Shown in pieces: positions 1 to 11,700 of a stretch of 64,000 bases of DNA. The stretch comes from Caenorhabditis remanei. Taxonomy: Eukaryota; Nematoda; Chromadorea; Rhabditida; Rhabditidae. How positions within the stretch are numbered: the first letter of the stretch is position 1; each line of letters opens with the position of its first letter. Below the pieces are notes generated by a model. That model did not search any database and was not told the DNA's origin. It saw only the letters and a list, made by a program, of their open reading frames with translations. A program made the position numbers and the translations under genes. The stretch spans positions 16,800,587 to 16,864,586 of the forward strand of contig NC_071333.1 of the NCBI RefSeq assembly GCF_010183535.1. Direction: 5' to 3'.

Positions 1-625
1 CATCGATTCACGGATTCGAAGTACCTCATTTCCAAACACCATGATGAGTATTTGAAAATGAAGAACGGGGAGAAAGTGTTCATCACAGGGCAAAAACGAC
101 CGCTGAGTACGGCCAAAAGTTAGTTGTAAAAGGGACTTCGATCAGTGAAGGATTAATTCTTCAGTTTTTTGGAATCGGAAAATGTTATTTTTATTCACAC
201 GATATAATTGATTGTTTGAAGGTCCAACCATTGTAACAACTGCAAAACGACAGAAAACCGGTGAACAATGTGAGCAAGCCGATCGTACTACTCGATATGT
301 TGGTGTGCTCTCGTCCAACGATGAAAACAACTGTGTTAGTAAGGATAACTTACTTTCAACTGAATTCAACTGGCAGCACATGGTTAATAATGATCAAATC
401 TTGGATTCAAGTGCAGAAGTCTCCGAGAACACTATTTTTATCAATGACACTATCGATGAGTTTGAAAATCATGGAGAGTTCAACCTACTGGAGTTTATTG
501 ACAGCTCTTATGAAAATGAGGATTCAACTTCAGCACAAGTCGGTAATCATGTACGTGACGCCAAGCCTTCTAAGGAAATCTATCAGCAGGAATTGGAGTT
601 TCTCGAAAACCAATTCAAGTTCTAA
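1..625 (+). CDS. 3' part of an unidentified gene (window-edge partial)
   Basis: Two exons are visible: 1-118, open from the window edge, and 222-625, ending at TAA. The join GTTAGT...TTGAAG is in phase (1/2) and turns a stop just after base 118 into read-through. The acceptor is weaker than the usual TTTCAG, so the join is inferred. The visible tail is about 173 residues. The first exon ends in a basic stretch (GQKRPLSTAK) continued by TTAKRQKTGE, which could be a nuclear localisation signal. The rest is acidic and Ser/Asn-rich and ends in LEFLENQFKF. I do not recognise the family. If exon 1 is terminal instead, the protein stops at the TAG at 121-123. A nuclear or regulatory role is only a guess from composition. 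Confidence 0.5.
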
Positions 626-1559
626 TTGAATCTATTTTTAGACTTTTTCGGCAGTTACATGCATGCTTTCCAACTACTCTGACTAACTAAAAAACTATGA
701 AGTAGGAACTTTATAACTTTTTTAGATGTTGTTTTTATGATCATTTCAGTAAATTATAGGTAAATACATTTATTTTGTTTTTTTAATTGAGTAATACTTC
801 CACCACGTCATTTTTCGATTTCCCGTAATTCCTTATAGATGTCATTACAATGACCCATGTTGGTTAATTTACTGAATATTGAATTATGATCTTTCCAAAT
901 AATTGTTTTTTGGGTTGTAAATTTGTTTTGTACGTTTTTCAGTTTTAAATGGATGTTTTTCTCGTTTTTGTTGTATATGTGTATTAAGCGTTTTATGTTA
1001 TCAATGTTATATTATGATTTATAAAAACTCATTAAAAATTTCATTATGTAGTTTTTGTCTTAAAGTAAATTAAATCAAATGTTTCATCTTTGGCAGCATT
1101 CACAGGCTTTCAAGAAAACAATCTATCCTTTCCTGTGTAAATATCAGTAAAAACAACAGGAAAGTGTCATGAATATAGTCAGGCTGGCAGCGGATCATAA
1201 GATAAGAGCTATGTAATCAAAACACGGATGGCAGAGCAAGCCCTGCCAAAACATGGACGAAAACGAGAAAGAAAACCGTCTGACACGGAGGATTTGCCTG
1301 ATGCGCGCACTTTTTTGTGAGAGAAGGGTTAGATAGCCATTGAATAGAAACAGGCCTGAATTTGCACAACACTCCCTCGCGCAAATTCCGTTCTTTTGCT
1401 GCTCAGCGAGACGCTTTTTGTTCGTCGAACGGTAGTCGCCTGTGCCTGTCCTCACCCGGTGGTCAAAAGTTGTCGCGGAGGCTATTCAATGCGCTTTTTA
1501 TGAGATCTTCTTATTTTTCATGTATCTCTCGTATCAGAAAAGAAGGGACAGGCGTTTTT
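626..1559. other. Intergenic, no gene seen
   Basis: The first half is A/T-rich and probably contains the 3' UTR of the preceding gene. The stretch 1340-1560 is more G/C-rich and lies just upstream of the ShKT gene, so it may hold its promoter. I see no coding exon or structured RNA. Confidence 0.5.
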
Positions 1560-2820
1560 ATGCAGTTTTATCAAGTTCTAGTTGTTGTTTGTTACTTTTC
1601 AATTAATATTGAAGCTGTTTTGGACAGAAATTGCACACACTTCACCGCTGAGGGCAAAGTGAGTTATTTTGAATTTAACTTCTAATTCCTTATAATTTTT
1701 ATCTACAGTATGCCACAAATGCAGTGAACTGTGATAACATCTACAGTGATGACGCTTGCACTATGATATATGGTAGTAGTGTTGTTGTAGGAACAACTGT
1801 TGAAAGACCACTTCTATGTTTCATGGTAACTTCTCAAATCATGGTACTTACTAAATTTCAATTTTAGCTGAACGGAGAACGGAGTGAAGAAATGAAACGA
1901 ATTTCTACTAGTACTTGCCCCAAGACGTGTGGATATTGCTGCCAAACTGAACCATTTGATTGCAATAATTCTCCATGTAAGAATAATAAAAACACAAACA
2001 CAAAAAAAACCGTTTTTTTAGTCCCTCGAATAAACTGCGCTCTTGTGACTAGTAGAATGTGTAAGGATCCTCAATGGCGTGAAGTACTCACGGAAGACTG
2101 TCCAAATGTTTGCGGTTTCTGTTTGGAAGGTGCGTATTTTTTGTTGTTCTGCCTAGTACTTAGGAACTCGGAAAAAATGTGTATGAAAATAAAAAAAAAT
2201 ATAATTTTTAGGTGGATGTTTTGACAAGGCTGTGGATTGTACAACCGATATTTCTATTTGTATGAATGTGGGAATGCAGGACTTTGTTAAGGTATCTATT
2301 TCATTCACTGAGTAACTTTTGTTGTTGGTTTTTGTTTTTTCTTTCGAAATAATTGAACCAACCATTTTTAATTATCTAATAATTATGACCACCCGATAAT
2401 CGGGGGATTAAAAGAGTAAAGTTCTAAAGATTAAACTGATGTCATTAAGAAAAATGAATCATCAAATGTTTAAAAAATCACTACATGTGTTTTAAGTTGC
2501 TGACCACTTAACCTTCTAAATATGCGAATATGTACACGCCTTAAAAGCAAAAATAAGTAACTTGCAGGAGTATTGTCGCAAAACCTGCGGATTCTGTCGA
2601 CCGACCGCCACAACAACACCCGACCCAGATTTTCGCGGCACCAGTCCCAATTGTGTGGATCATAATACAAAGTATGACCGTTCCGTTCCTTTCTCCGCAA
2701 ATCTCTAAATTATCCGTTTTCAGTTGTGCCAGTTGGTCGTACCGGGGATATTGTACCAGTCCGTTCTACAGTTATGAGACCAAATTTGCGAACTGTGCGG
2801 CGACGTGTTCACTATGCTGA
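1560..2820 (+). CDS. Secreted protein with about four ShKT (ShK toxin-like) domains
   Basis: Seven exons join cleanly: 1560-1658, 1709-1825, 1868-1976, 2022-2129, 2212-2291, 2568-2671 and 2724-2820. The product is 237 aa. It starts with a hydrophobic signal peptide (MQFYQVLVVVCYFSINIEA) and then carries Cys-rich modules with the ShKT ending CxxTCxxC: CPKTCGYC, CPNVCGFC, CRKTCGFC and CAATCSLC. A TTTPDPD linker precedes the last one. ShKT domains are six-Cys folds found in many secreted or cuticle-associated nematode proteins. No catalytic domain accompanies them here, so a structural or binding role outside the cell is likely. The start was chosen because it opens the signal peptide. Every junction keeps frame. 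The specific target is unknown. Confidence 0.85.
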
Positions 2821-5800
2821 CATATACGCATATCTAATTTATTTATTTATTTTATTCTAAATTTGTGATCTCATATATATCGAACAAGTGGAAAAAAACG
2901 TAATGGCACCACCATGTCAGCATTTTGCATTTTACATTGTTTGCATAAATAATTAGTTCTGGCTGGTTTTGAAAGGGCAAAAAAAGATAAATCTTCTGCT
3001 TGGGGAAAACAGAGTCAGTCGTTGTTGTAATTACATGGGAAGAATAAGAAATGGAGGGGGAGGAAGACGAGATCGAGATAATTGTTCTCCAGACTCTTGT
3101 GCCCTTTTCTAGCTTGAATTAATGCGAATAGACAAAGAAGTGCATAGGCTAGGTGTTGTGTCAGAGAATTATTTATGATTCTTTCTTCCTCTTTTTCAGT
3201 GGTTTGCCGTTTTAACCAACTTTTTATGTTTTCACATCATTACATTATTCCAACTTTTGACCCCAAAACTCATGTTTTATTTTGGCAGAATTGTTTTATA
3301 GTTTAGTCAGTAGGATTCGGAAAGATACAATTGTGATGTTTAGCTATTTTTTAAAACTTTTGGCCCTGCCCGACCCGTTCCGGCTCATTTTTTGAAATGG
3401 TAAATTTTTCCGCATGAAAAATTGAAAAGTGAAAAAATCATGCATGTTTTTCAAAAAGCACTGTAAAACAGGCTTGACGGGCCCGGCCCAAGCCGAAGCT
3501 TTCCGAGACGACCCCCGTCATTTGACAAGTACTGTTTTTTTCTATAAGGCACACTACAAATTCACAAAAGAAAAAGATCATTCCACATCACTTTTCCCCC
3601 CAGTCATGTTTATTTCACAAAAACGCGGTGTCCAATAGAATAATCCCCAACTCAAACACAACATTTTCTCTTATCATTCTTACTACCTTCCCCTCCCCCT
3701 ATTCTTAAATTTTCATTCTACCCTATTTTCCCTTTTTCTTATCAACTGAAATGCTATTACTTCAGTGCCACTCATCATCTTTTTGTTTTTCATCCCATTG
3801 TGGCGTTTAAATTTTATTTAAAATATGAAAATGAGAACGGAAATGGAATTGAAAATAAATGAGTAAAATGCCACCATGATGAATGGAGAAATATCTCCCC
3901 GTGGAAAATGGGAAGATTATACAATATTTAAAAATTAAAATTTTTGCAGCTTCAAGAACCCATTTATATTATTCAGTGCTCTCAACTCGTCCTATTCTCA
4001 CTTTTTTAGTTTTTTAAATTAAATAGTATTACTGTAGTTTCACAACCACAGAATCTTATTATATGAATTCAAAGATTCACCGAATTCCATTCCGCCCTTC
4101 TTATCCTTTTCTGAGAGCCTCCCCCTTGTATAATCCACACAACCTTTTATTCTTCTCGCCTCCTCCCTCACACATTCTCACTCTTCCTCCTCATCCCAAA
4201 ACTTTTCCATTATTGCTCTGAAAACAAGAGGGTCCACTTTTCCATGTCTCTAGTGCGCTTAGTTTTGTAGGTGCTTGTAAAAATTTATTGTTTCAAGAGC
4301 TTCTGACTTTTCGTATCTAGATTCGAAAAATGCACGTTTTTCTTATTTTTATATCCAAGTTTGTCATTTTTTGAACTCCTTTCTTGAATTCCTCAAATAT
4401 CTTAAAGCTCGCTTAGCTGGTATCTATGTATACATAAAAAACAACAATAAAAAACCAAAAGTCACCATAAATCGTGACCCGTTTTTATGATTCCAATTCT
4501 AGGATTTCTTGAAGTGCCATGCAAAAACGCAACAATTTCTGTGAAATTGGTCCTTGGAGAATTTCAAAACTACTATTGCGACTCGACTTGTCAAGTGATT
4601 AATTCACGTGTTCTACTCTCCCTTACAAACATTTCTGGACCCCTTTCTCGTTTTTCTTTTCCTTATTCTACATGTCCTTGAGAACACGACGAACAAGTTA
4701 TCCCAGATGTCGGATCCCATGGGAACAACGCTTATTTGCAAAAAAGATGCACATTATCTACTTTTTGCCCCCCCCCCCTCAAATGTTTGGAGTTTCACTA
4801 TTTATCCTTATTCTACTGTTCCTTTTCCCTCTTTGACATTACTCTGTCATTTTTCGTTTTGTGTCCTCTTTTTGGTTTTTTTCCCTTTCTCTTTGTTTTT
4901 GTTTCTGGTCCGAAGTCTGTTCTTCCTCTCTTTTTGAAAAGCCGTGGGACCAAGACTGAGACAAAATAAAATTAAAGACAAGGAAGGAAAAAAGACGATT
5001 TGGAAGGTAGCGAATGGAGAAAAGGGGAATGGAAGTGTGTGGCATCCATTTCTAATTCACTTCAGTTTTTGGGAAGTCTTGAACCTCCTTCCCAAACACT
5101 TTGTTTCAAACATGACATTATACTTTTTATTTTTTCATTGCGTGGGGTAGAAACCAAGACACAGTTAGTATGATTCAAAGGTAAAAATGTATATAATAAT
5201 TTTTTGAAAAGGGACCGGAACAAATAGTGACTCCAGACGGAACCTAACCAAGACGGAAGTTATGAAATACTTTCCATTCTTTATTTTTCAGAAATCTTGG
5301 ATTATATGAACATCGTTCAGGTTTTCTTTATTGAAAAACATATTTCATTTTGTAGAAAGCTTCCGATACCATTTCACCATTTTTACTACCAGTACGACCA
5401 TAAACGTTTTCTTTTCTTGCCGTTTTTCATAGCAGGTGCATAAGGTAACCCGGTCGTAAAACGTTCTTTTCGTAGATATAGAGCATAAATTTTGAATGAC
5501 CCACTAAAGCTCATTTCATCGCCTCCAACCCGTTTACTCCACTTTTTCCAAGTCCCATTCTCGTTTCCGTTCTTTGTTTTGCCCTGTTTTTCAATGTTTA
5601 CATTATAACTTCTCTCACTTCTTCGCAACACTTTTCCACTCCTGATCAAATACGTCTGTATATGCATTTTTATGTATGAATGTATGGAAGGACGGCTTAT
5701 CAGTGATTGTTTTGCTTTTTGCTTTTCTGCTTTCTATTTTTCACTTCGACATATTGTAATTGAGGTGATTCATAGATGTGGTAAAATATCAGTTGGCAGA

Positions 5801-6450
5801 TAGCAATGGCGGTGAAGAGCAAAAGGAAGGCATTTCACCTCAACGTTCTCATAATTCAAGCTGAATGTGAGCACCGAAAAAAAAACGGCTGAGATATGTA
5901 TGCTTGGTGAGCCGGAGAATCCTGCCACTAGAATCCTGCAAAGACTCTCAGCTAACACACACGTCTGCACACGTTTCCTCGTTTCGAACGCCTTTTCGTT
6001 TATTTTTTTTCGTGCCCTCCGCTATCCACCTCTTTCTTATTCTTTTCTTTTTTCCATTTTGCTTTTTTTAGACAGTAGGTGATTCTTTTAGTTTTTCTGG
6101 TTTATGTCTGAAAAGACGCGTTGCTGTCCACTCCTTTTTAGTGACGTCCTATGAAATTTGAAATCGTTTTCAGAATTCATTGAACTATGCTCTCAAAAGC
6201 CCAAGAACCAGATTTCGAGAGGATCCTTGTTGTCCCACTTTGAAACTGGCGCCAAGTTTTTTATTATGAAATCATTGAACTTTATAAAACTTACCAACCC
6301 TTACATTAGTCTCACTCTCTTCTTGTTTTATTTTTTCTTCATTTTTCAAAAAAAAAACTTTTTCCAGACAACATCAAAACTGCACGTGAACAACTAACCC
6401 ATTACTTTTATTTCATGCAATTATCATCTGATTGATGATCAGTCATATCA
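2821..6450. other. Long intergenic region, repeat fragments only
   Basis: About 3.6 kb of A/T- and C/T-rich sequence without a believable exon; the short ORFs are low-complexity or lack splice context. A G/C-rich repeat fragment at about 3361-3500 has GGCCCTGCCCGACCCG at one end and GACGGGCCCGGCCC at the other, and resembles sequence at 13940 and 14113. A C-tract lies near 4770. Distal regulatory sequence for the membrane protein at 6451 is possible, but no motif is clear. Confidence 0.5.
3361..3500. repeat. G/C-rich interspersed repeat fragment
   Basis: The ends GGCCCTGCCCGACCCG and GACGGGCCCGGCCC stand out against the A/T-rich surroundings. They are partly inverse complements of each other. 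The same signature recurs at about 13939-13990 and 14112-14155. It is probably a dispersed Caenorhabditis repeat of unknown class. Confidence 0.45.
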
Positions 6451-7557
6451 ATGCTTCACTGGCAAGTTTTCGGATTCATCGCCTTCCTGGTTGGCGAGGT
6501 GTTCTCCAGATGCACCGGTGCTCACTGCGATAAATTTTCTTGCGTGTCAGGTATGTTTTTGAAAAACCAACACCGAAACAATAAAGGAGTACACGTTTTT
6601 GTGGTCATTGGTTCGAAATCACGGAAGTTTGAAGAACATGACGTAATTTTGAGTATTAGGTCCAGTTCAATGCATTAAGAATTTCCGTTCAAAAAGTTTT
6701 TCAAATCTAATTCCAAATGTTTAGATTTCTATGTGCACCGCCCACTGGAAGCTTTTCAACGACCTGGTCTAACGTTCAATTCTCTATGCTCCTGCGAACA
6801 GGACTGGAATTCAATGTTCTGTAATCAAACAGTAACTGATGTACGAGAAAATGTTGTTCCTCTCCCAACAGTTTGTGTTTGTCGAAAGTTTAATGACCAT
6901 GGAGCCAAATGTGAGCAGTTTATGACGAGATGCTATCCAAGGAAAAACAATGAGTGGGTGAAATATTATTTTATGAAACAAAAAACCACAAATTTGAAAT
7001 TTTTTTCAGATGCTCATGTTGTTTCAACCAACCAAGCCAATGGTGTAACCAAGTCAAATGTAAAAATCGCGAACCCGATTTCTCGTGAGAATTTCAATTT
7101 CTCTACCCTACTAAAATGTCAAATTGTTGCAGGAGCGCGAATACGACGTGCGTGTGTCATCACAACCCGGCGGATTATCCATATGACATATGCAAAAATT
7201 TGTTCCCAAGGGATAGTAATTTTGCGAATCGTCAAGCGATACTAGAGAATCGGGAGAGGTCACAAGGCACAGTTGAGGTGGGTGAAAAAAATAAACTCAA
7301 AATTTTAGAAATTTTAAAAGAACGAAATTTTATTTCAGTACGTAGAACTTCTCGGCAAAAAAGTGTCCACGTCGGTTGTCAGCTACATAATTGTGGGGTT
7401 ATTGCTGTCAGTTTCAGTTCTGACTCTTGTAATGCTTGTCCTTGGTGGAAAACGGCTTCGACAAAAACGAGCAGAACGGCAACGCCAGATTCGGTTAGCC
7501 AGAGAAACGTTGATTCTCCAGAGGGCAGATGACGATAGATACTTACCGTCTGCTTGA
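6451..7557 (+). CDS. Cys-rich type I single-pass membrane protein
   Basis: Five exons: 6451-6550, 6725-6953, 7010-7084, 7133-7277 and 7339-7557, all in frame, giving about 255 aa. A signal peptide (MLHWQVFGFIAFLVGEVFS) is followed by a Cys-rich ectodomain with repeated CxC pairs (CSCEQDW, CVCRKF, CSCCFNQ, CVCHHN). A stem region leads to one transmembrane helix (VVSYIIVGLLLSVSVLTLVM). The cytoplasmic tail is short and very basic (KRLRQKRAERQRQIRLARE). The donor at 6954 was chosen over one four bases later because only it keeps the Cys-rich frame. I do not recognise the family; the layout suggests a surface receptor or adhesion protein. The paired CxC spacing is regular enough to be a repeated small module. 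Confidence 0.75.
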
Positions 7558-7584
7558 TTTTTATTAAAAGGAAAATCTTTAGAG

Positions 7585-8005
7585 GTCGCGGCTTTCAAAT
7601 GATCTATAACTTTTGGTTATAGGTACTTTCGACTACATGGAGTCCATTTCTGCCATCAAAACCGGCTAAATATCCCTGCGAGCCAAATAATGAGCTCTCA
7701 AAGTTTTTAAATATTTTAGATTTTTTACATGGAGTTCCGAATCGGCAAATAGTATACGCAAAGATGTTCTCATTTTTCCAACGTACGGTCATAGTTGAAC
7801 CACTAGGGAAAACAAATGAAACCGCGCGGTGTGTATGCTGTCGATTTGGAATTCTATGTGAAAAAGCTCAAGCATATGAAAAGTTCGAGAGCTCATAACT
7901 TGGCTCGCTGATACGTTTACTTGTTTTGATGGCAGAAATGGAGTCACCGTAGTCGAAAGTACCCATTACCAAATTTATAGATAGTTTGAACTCTGAGTCT
8001 CCAAT
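7585..8005. repeat. Palindromic MITE-like element
   Basis: The left arm (about 7585-7770) reads back as the right arm (about 7805-8005) with roughly 75-80 percent identity by eye. Matching landmarks are GGTACTTTCGACTAC, CCATTTCTGCCATCAAAAC, GCGAGCC and ATGAGCTCTC. It has no coding capacity. Such long imperfect palindromes are typical of non-autonomous DNA transposons or foldback elements in Caenorhabditis. Confidence 0.75.
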
Positions 8006-8512
8006 GGCTTTTCTTGTAAGACCTAAACATTATGCCGTGTAGATTTATATTACTATCGTGCTCCCTGATTAACTTATGTTGTATGTATTATAATTCTATC
8101 AAACCTTGCTCATTTCACTTTTTTCCGCCTACTTCAATTTGGACCACTCTTAGATCTCTTCTTCACGTCGAATTTTATTTATTCCTACCCTATTCTAAAT
8201 TATTCATGATTTCATCAAACATTAGATGACCCACGGGTACCTTTTTATTTCCCAGTTCCACGAATGTCAGTTTAAATGAAATTAATCAATGAACTTCTGA
8301 AAACCAAACAAACGAAAAGTTCCCATTTTATATTTTATTGCCAAAGATGGAAAAACACTAGAGTACATAAATAGCTCATGAAAACATAGGAAATGCTCAT
8401 AAAAAACGATGACTTGAAAGCACATTTTCAACATTTAATGTGATCAGAGGAGTGTAGATGTACAGGAGAGTTAAAAAAACCAAACGTCGGCGGTCCCAGA
8501 CTATATACAAAA

Positions 8513-8558
8513 ATGTTTTTCTAGAAACTGATGACTGATCAATCTCTAGAAAAAGCAT
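8513..8558. repeat. Short hairpin, 11-bp stem
   Basis: The inverted repeat GTTTTTCTAGA / TCTAGAAAAAGC flanks about 20 bases. It lies about 170 bases beyond the complexin stop codon, within its probable 3' UTR. Confidence 0.45.
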
Positions 8559-8583
8559 AGAATACCAAGAGCCCAGATGACTG

Positions 8584-8644
8584 ACTATTCACTGAAAAAT
8601 TGAAGTTGAATAACTAAATAAAGTTTTAACTTTTCAGTGAATAG
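8584..8644. repeat. Hairpin with near-perfect 20-bp stem
   Basis: CTATTCACTGAAAA (8584-8597) and its exact complement TTTTCAGTGAATAG (8631-8644) flank a short loop, and pairing continues inward with two mismatches. It lies about 80 bases after the complexin stop, so it is probably transcribed in that 3' UTR. It could be a 3' UTR structure or a tiny foldback insertion. Confidence 0.5.
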
Positions 8645-8723
8645 AATAGGAAGGATTATAATAAGTTGAGGAGTACATACGGAGTAAAAATGGAAAATGG
8701 GAGGAGATGAATGATTTGGCGTA

Positions 8724-11700
8724 TTAGGTCTTCCAGAGAGACACGACGTTCTTCATGGTGGAGCAGGCGGACGCGACAGTACTCTTCGCTTTCTCGTAGG
8801 TATCATTGATGGCGGTCATGATACCTGAAATAGTAATTATACATTCTGTAGATAAAAGAAGGTACTGTAACTGACATATGTAGTAGTGATGTATAACTTT
8901 ATACACAAATGATGACTAGCAAAAAAAAATTCTGATCATACTCACCGTCATCCTCTTCCGCGTTAAGAGTCTCAAGAGCAACCTGTTCTGGCGTCTTGCG
9001 GTTTCCAGCAATACGACCAGCGATCTCTTGCTCACGAGCCTCCTCTTTCTTCTTCAAGTTGTACTGAAATCACACAATCATTTCACAGTCTAAATTTAAT
9101 TAGCCTACCTTGTTACGGATTTGTTGGCGCATGCGCTCACGATCAGCCTCCATTCTCCGATGCTTGTCTTTGCGACGTTTCTCTTGCTCTTGACGAGCAG
9201 CGATAACCTTAAGGAAATCCATTTATGACGATAGAGAAATGTTAGAAGAATTTGAGAATTATATGTGGAAGTCAAATGTAATTTTTGGATGTTTATTGGG
9301 AAAAAAAGGGTACATTGTTGAAATTCTCATAAATTTTGCATAAACTGTCATATCAACTAACCTAAACAAATTCTAGCTACCAAAAAATTAATTTGGAAGA
9401 CGTGTTGCCAGGAAAAGGAAACTAGATGTATTTCATCGCATCACGAATGACACTCAAATAGAACTCGAGACAAGACAACCAATTGTGCTGGTGGCCCTGT
9501 TTCTTTTTTTTTTCAAAAAATATCTTATTCATATCCAGTCAAGCCACAAAGACGAAAAGGGTCACGAACAAAAAAGTTTAGTGGTGTGGGCAGAAGGACT
9601 TTCTGTTGCTCTAACTGCCAAAGTTTTGAGCGTTTTTGAGTGGGTGTAATTTGAAGCGAAACGACACCGGTTGTGTGGGGGTCAAACCACAATTGTTTAT
9701 GGAAGGAATGAATTCTCGGAGGGGGCGGAAATACTACCTGTTTAGTTTAGTCAATTCATCATGTTGTAAAGGTTTTCTGTTTTTGAGAAAAGAATATATA
9801 CTAGAAAGATGTTAATTTCACCTTACATTAGAAAAACACATTTGAAGTAAATGTATCTCGTGTATAGCAACGTCTAAATCTGAAAATCCAGACAACTCAA
9901 AGCATTTTTTGATATTCGTTTTGACATGTCGGACAACACAGAATCTTCTTATAATCCGAGAAAGAAAAATGTGATTTATCTGACAGAAATTTTTCTGATG
10001 TGAGACTTGAAATAGATTTAACTTCTGATGTAAATCTCACGAGCGAAAAAAAATTCCAACGTAAAGATACACTAAAAATAGGAACAGAACCAAAAAAAGA
10101 AGCTGGAACAGGAAACGAAGAAGACCACATGATCTCACCCAGCTGACACGTATATTACCACATTTGTGCTTCTAACCAAATTATGTTTTCATTAGTTCTC
10201 ACGAACTTTCTTCTTTCTCTCTTTCATCTTTTTTCTTAGTTAGTTCTTATATTTCAGAATTATTCATAGTTAGGGGCTATTCTTCCAATTTCAAAAAACT
10301 GCAGTCAGATTTTTCAAGAAAAAAGCACATCACGTTTTTTGGAGGCTTTTCGGGGAAGAGTTATGCAGATCAACCAACAATTTTTCATAACTCACATCAG
10401 GATCTTCCATCTCAGGCTCCACCGGCTCCCCAGTCAAACGATCGAAACCTGAAAAAATGATAGTGAGATAGAGAAAAGTGATGATAATCATATCATGTTA
10501 TCAGTAAAAACTGAAATTATTTTATGTTAGTTTTTCTTTCAAAGAACACATGGTTGATTCGATTAAACGTTTTGATATTTGGTTTTCAAAGTAAGATAGT
10601 TGTCCTTTAAAGTCCGAGGATTTTAAACGTGTTAGTCAGCGAGATCCTAGTTATCTGACAAGTACACGACGGACCGGGTCGAAATTTTTCTTTAAATTTT
10701 ACCATACGTAATTCCGATTCACTCGACTCGGTCCAAGGGGCTATTTTGCAGATTTTTCTTTCAGATTTTGTATCGTCGGGGCCAAAATCACCTATGATCA
10801 TATTTATAGAAAAAGTTAAAACTTGTGAGATAACTTATCTTCATCAAAATGATCAAAAATGCTAGACTATGCTCAAAAAGAAAAAAAGAAAAAGATGCTG
10901 TTTGGTTCTCTCGTCCAATCTTTATAAAATGCCTGGATTTTCCTCTTTTTTTTAAAGTATATTCGGTTTTATCATAATACCTTAAGTTCAATTCGTCACA
11001 CTTACCTAATCCAAGTTCATTAAACATATCCGAAACTAATTGTTATTTCAAAAGAGCAATGAATATAAAGTGATCGATCTTTTTCTATCAAAAACGTCAA
11101 GAATCAAATTCCAACAAAAACATACTAGAGAGTCTGCAACTTGGATGATTCGCATTAGATATTCATGCAACTTTGTCTACTTGTTTTTCGTTTTCATACT
11201 CTTATGATGCGAACCTTTTACAATACCAGATAACTGATTAGAACTGAAAGCAGATGCCAACTGAGACGCGGCAGAGGCCATTAATACTAAAAAAGAAGAC
11301 GGAGGAACCCCGGGAACTATATGAATAAAGTAAGATTATCCGTGATAATCTTAAAGGATTCATGAGGGGTGTAGTCCTCGTAGTATTAGAAAAAAAGTGA
11401 CTTCAATGTTAAAGTAGTCTCGCTTTGATTGATCACATTCACAAAAAACAAAATATAAAAAGATTTTCAAAATTATTTCAGAAAAATTAAAAACTCACTG
11501 TTTTCCGTGCTAAGCGTTTTCGAAATAAGCCAAAGCTTGGTAGTCATTGTAAACCGGAGAATATGGAGATTAAAAAATGGAGATTCCACTCCGACAACAA
11601 AAACAACAATAAATCAGTTGACGTGGTTTCCTCCTTTTTTCAATTTCAACAATTTCAACGTCTCAGGATCACGTTTATTTGTTAATTTGACCTCCGTTTT

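Larger units (their letters stand above)
7558..8723. other. Intergenic region between convergent genes
   Basis: It lies between the stops of the membrane protein (+) and complexin (-), so it should contain both 3' UTRs. It holds a palindromic element (7585-8005) and two short hairpins (8513-8558 and 8584-8644), listed separately. No coding exon is seen. Confidence 0.6.

Noticed and set aside
1..625. Possible identity with lin-14 (X-linked nuclear protein)
   Set aside because: The following 3' region lacks the lin-4-complementary CTCAGGGA sites expected of a lin-14 3' UTR, and the C-terminus is not one I recognise.
4608..5150. Several overlapping short ORFs near 4.6-5.1 kb
   Set aside because: They are products of pyrimidine-rich sequence rich in Phe, Leu and Ser, with no start context or splicing.
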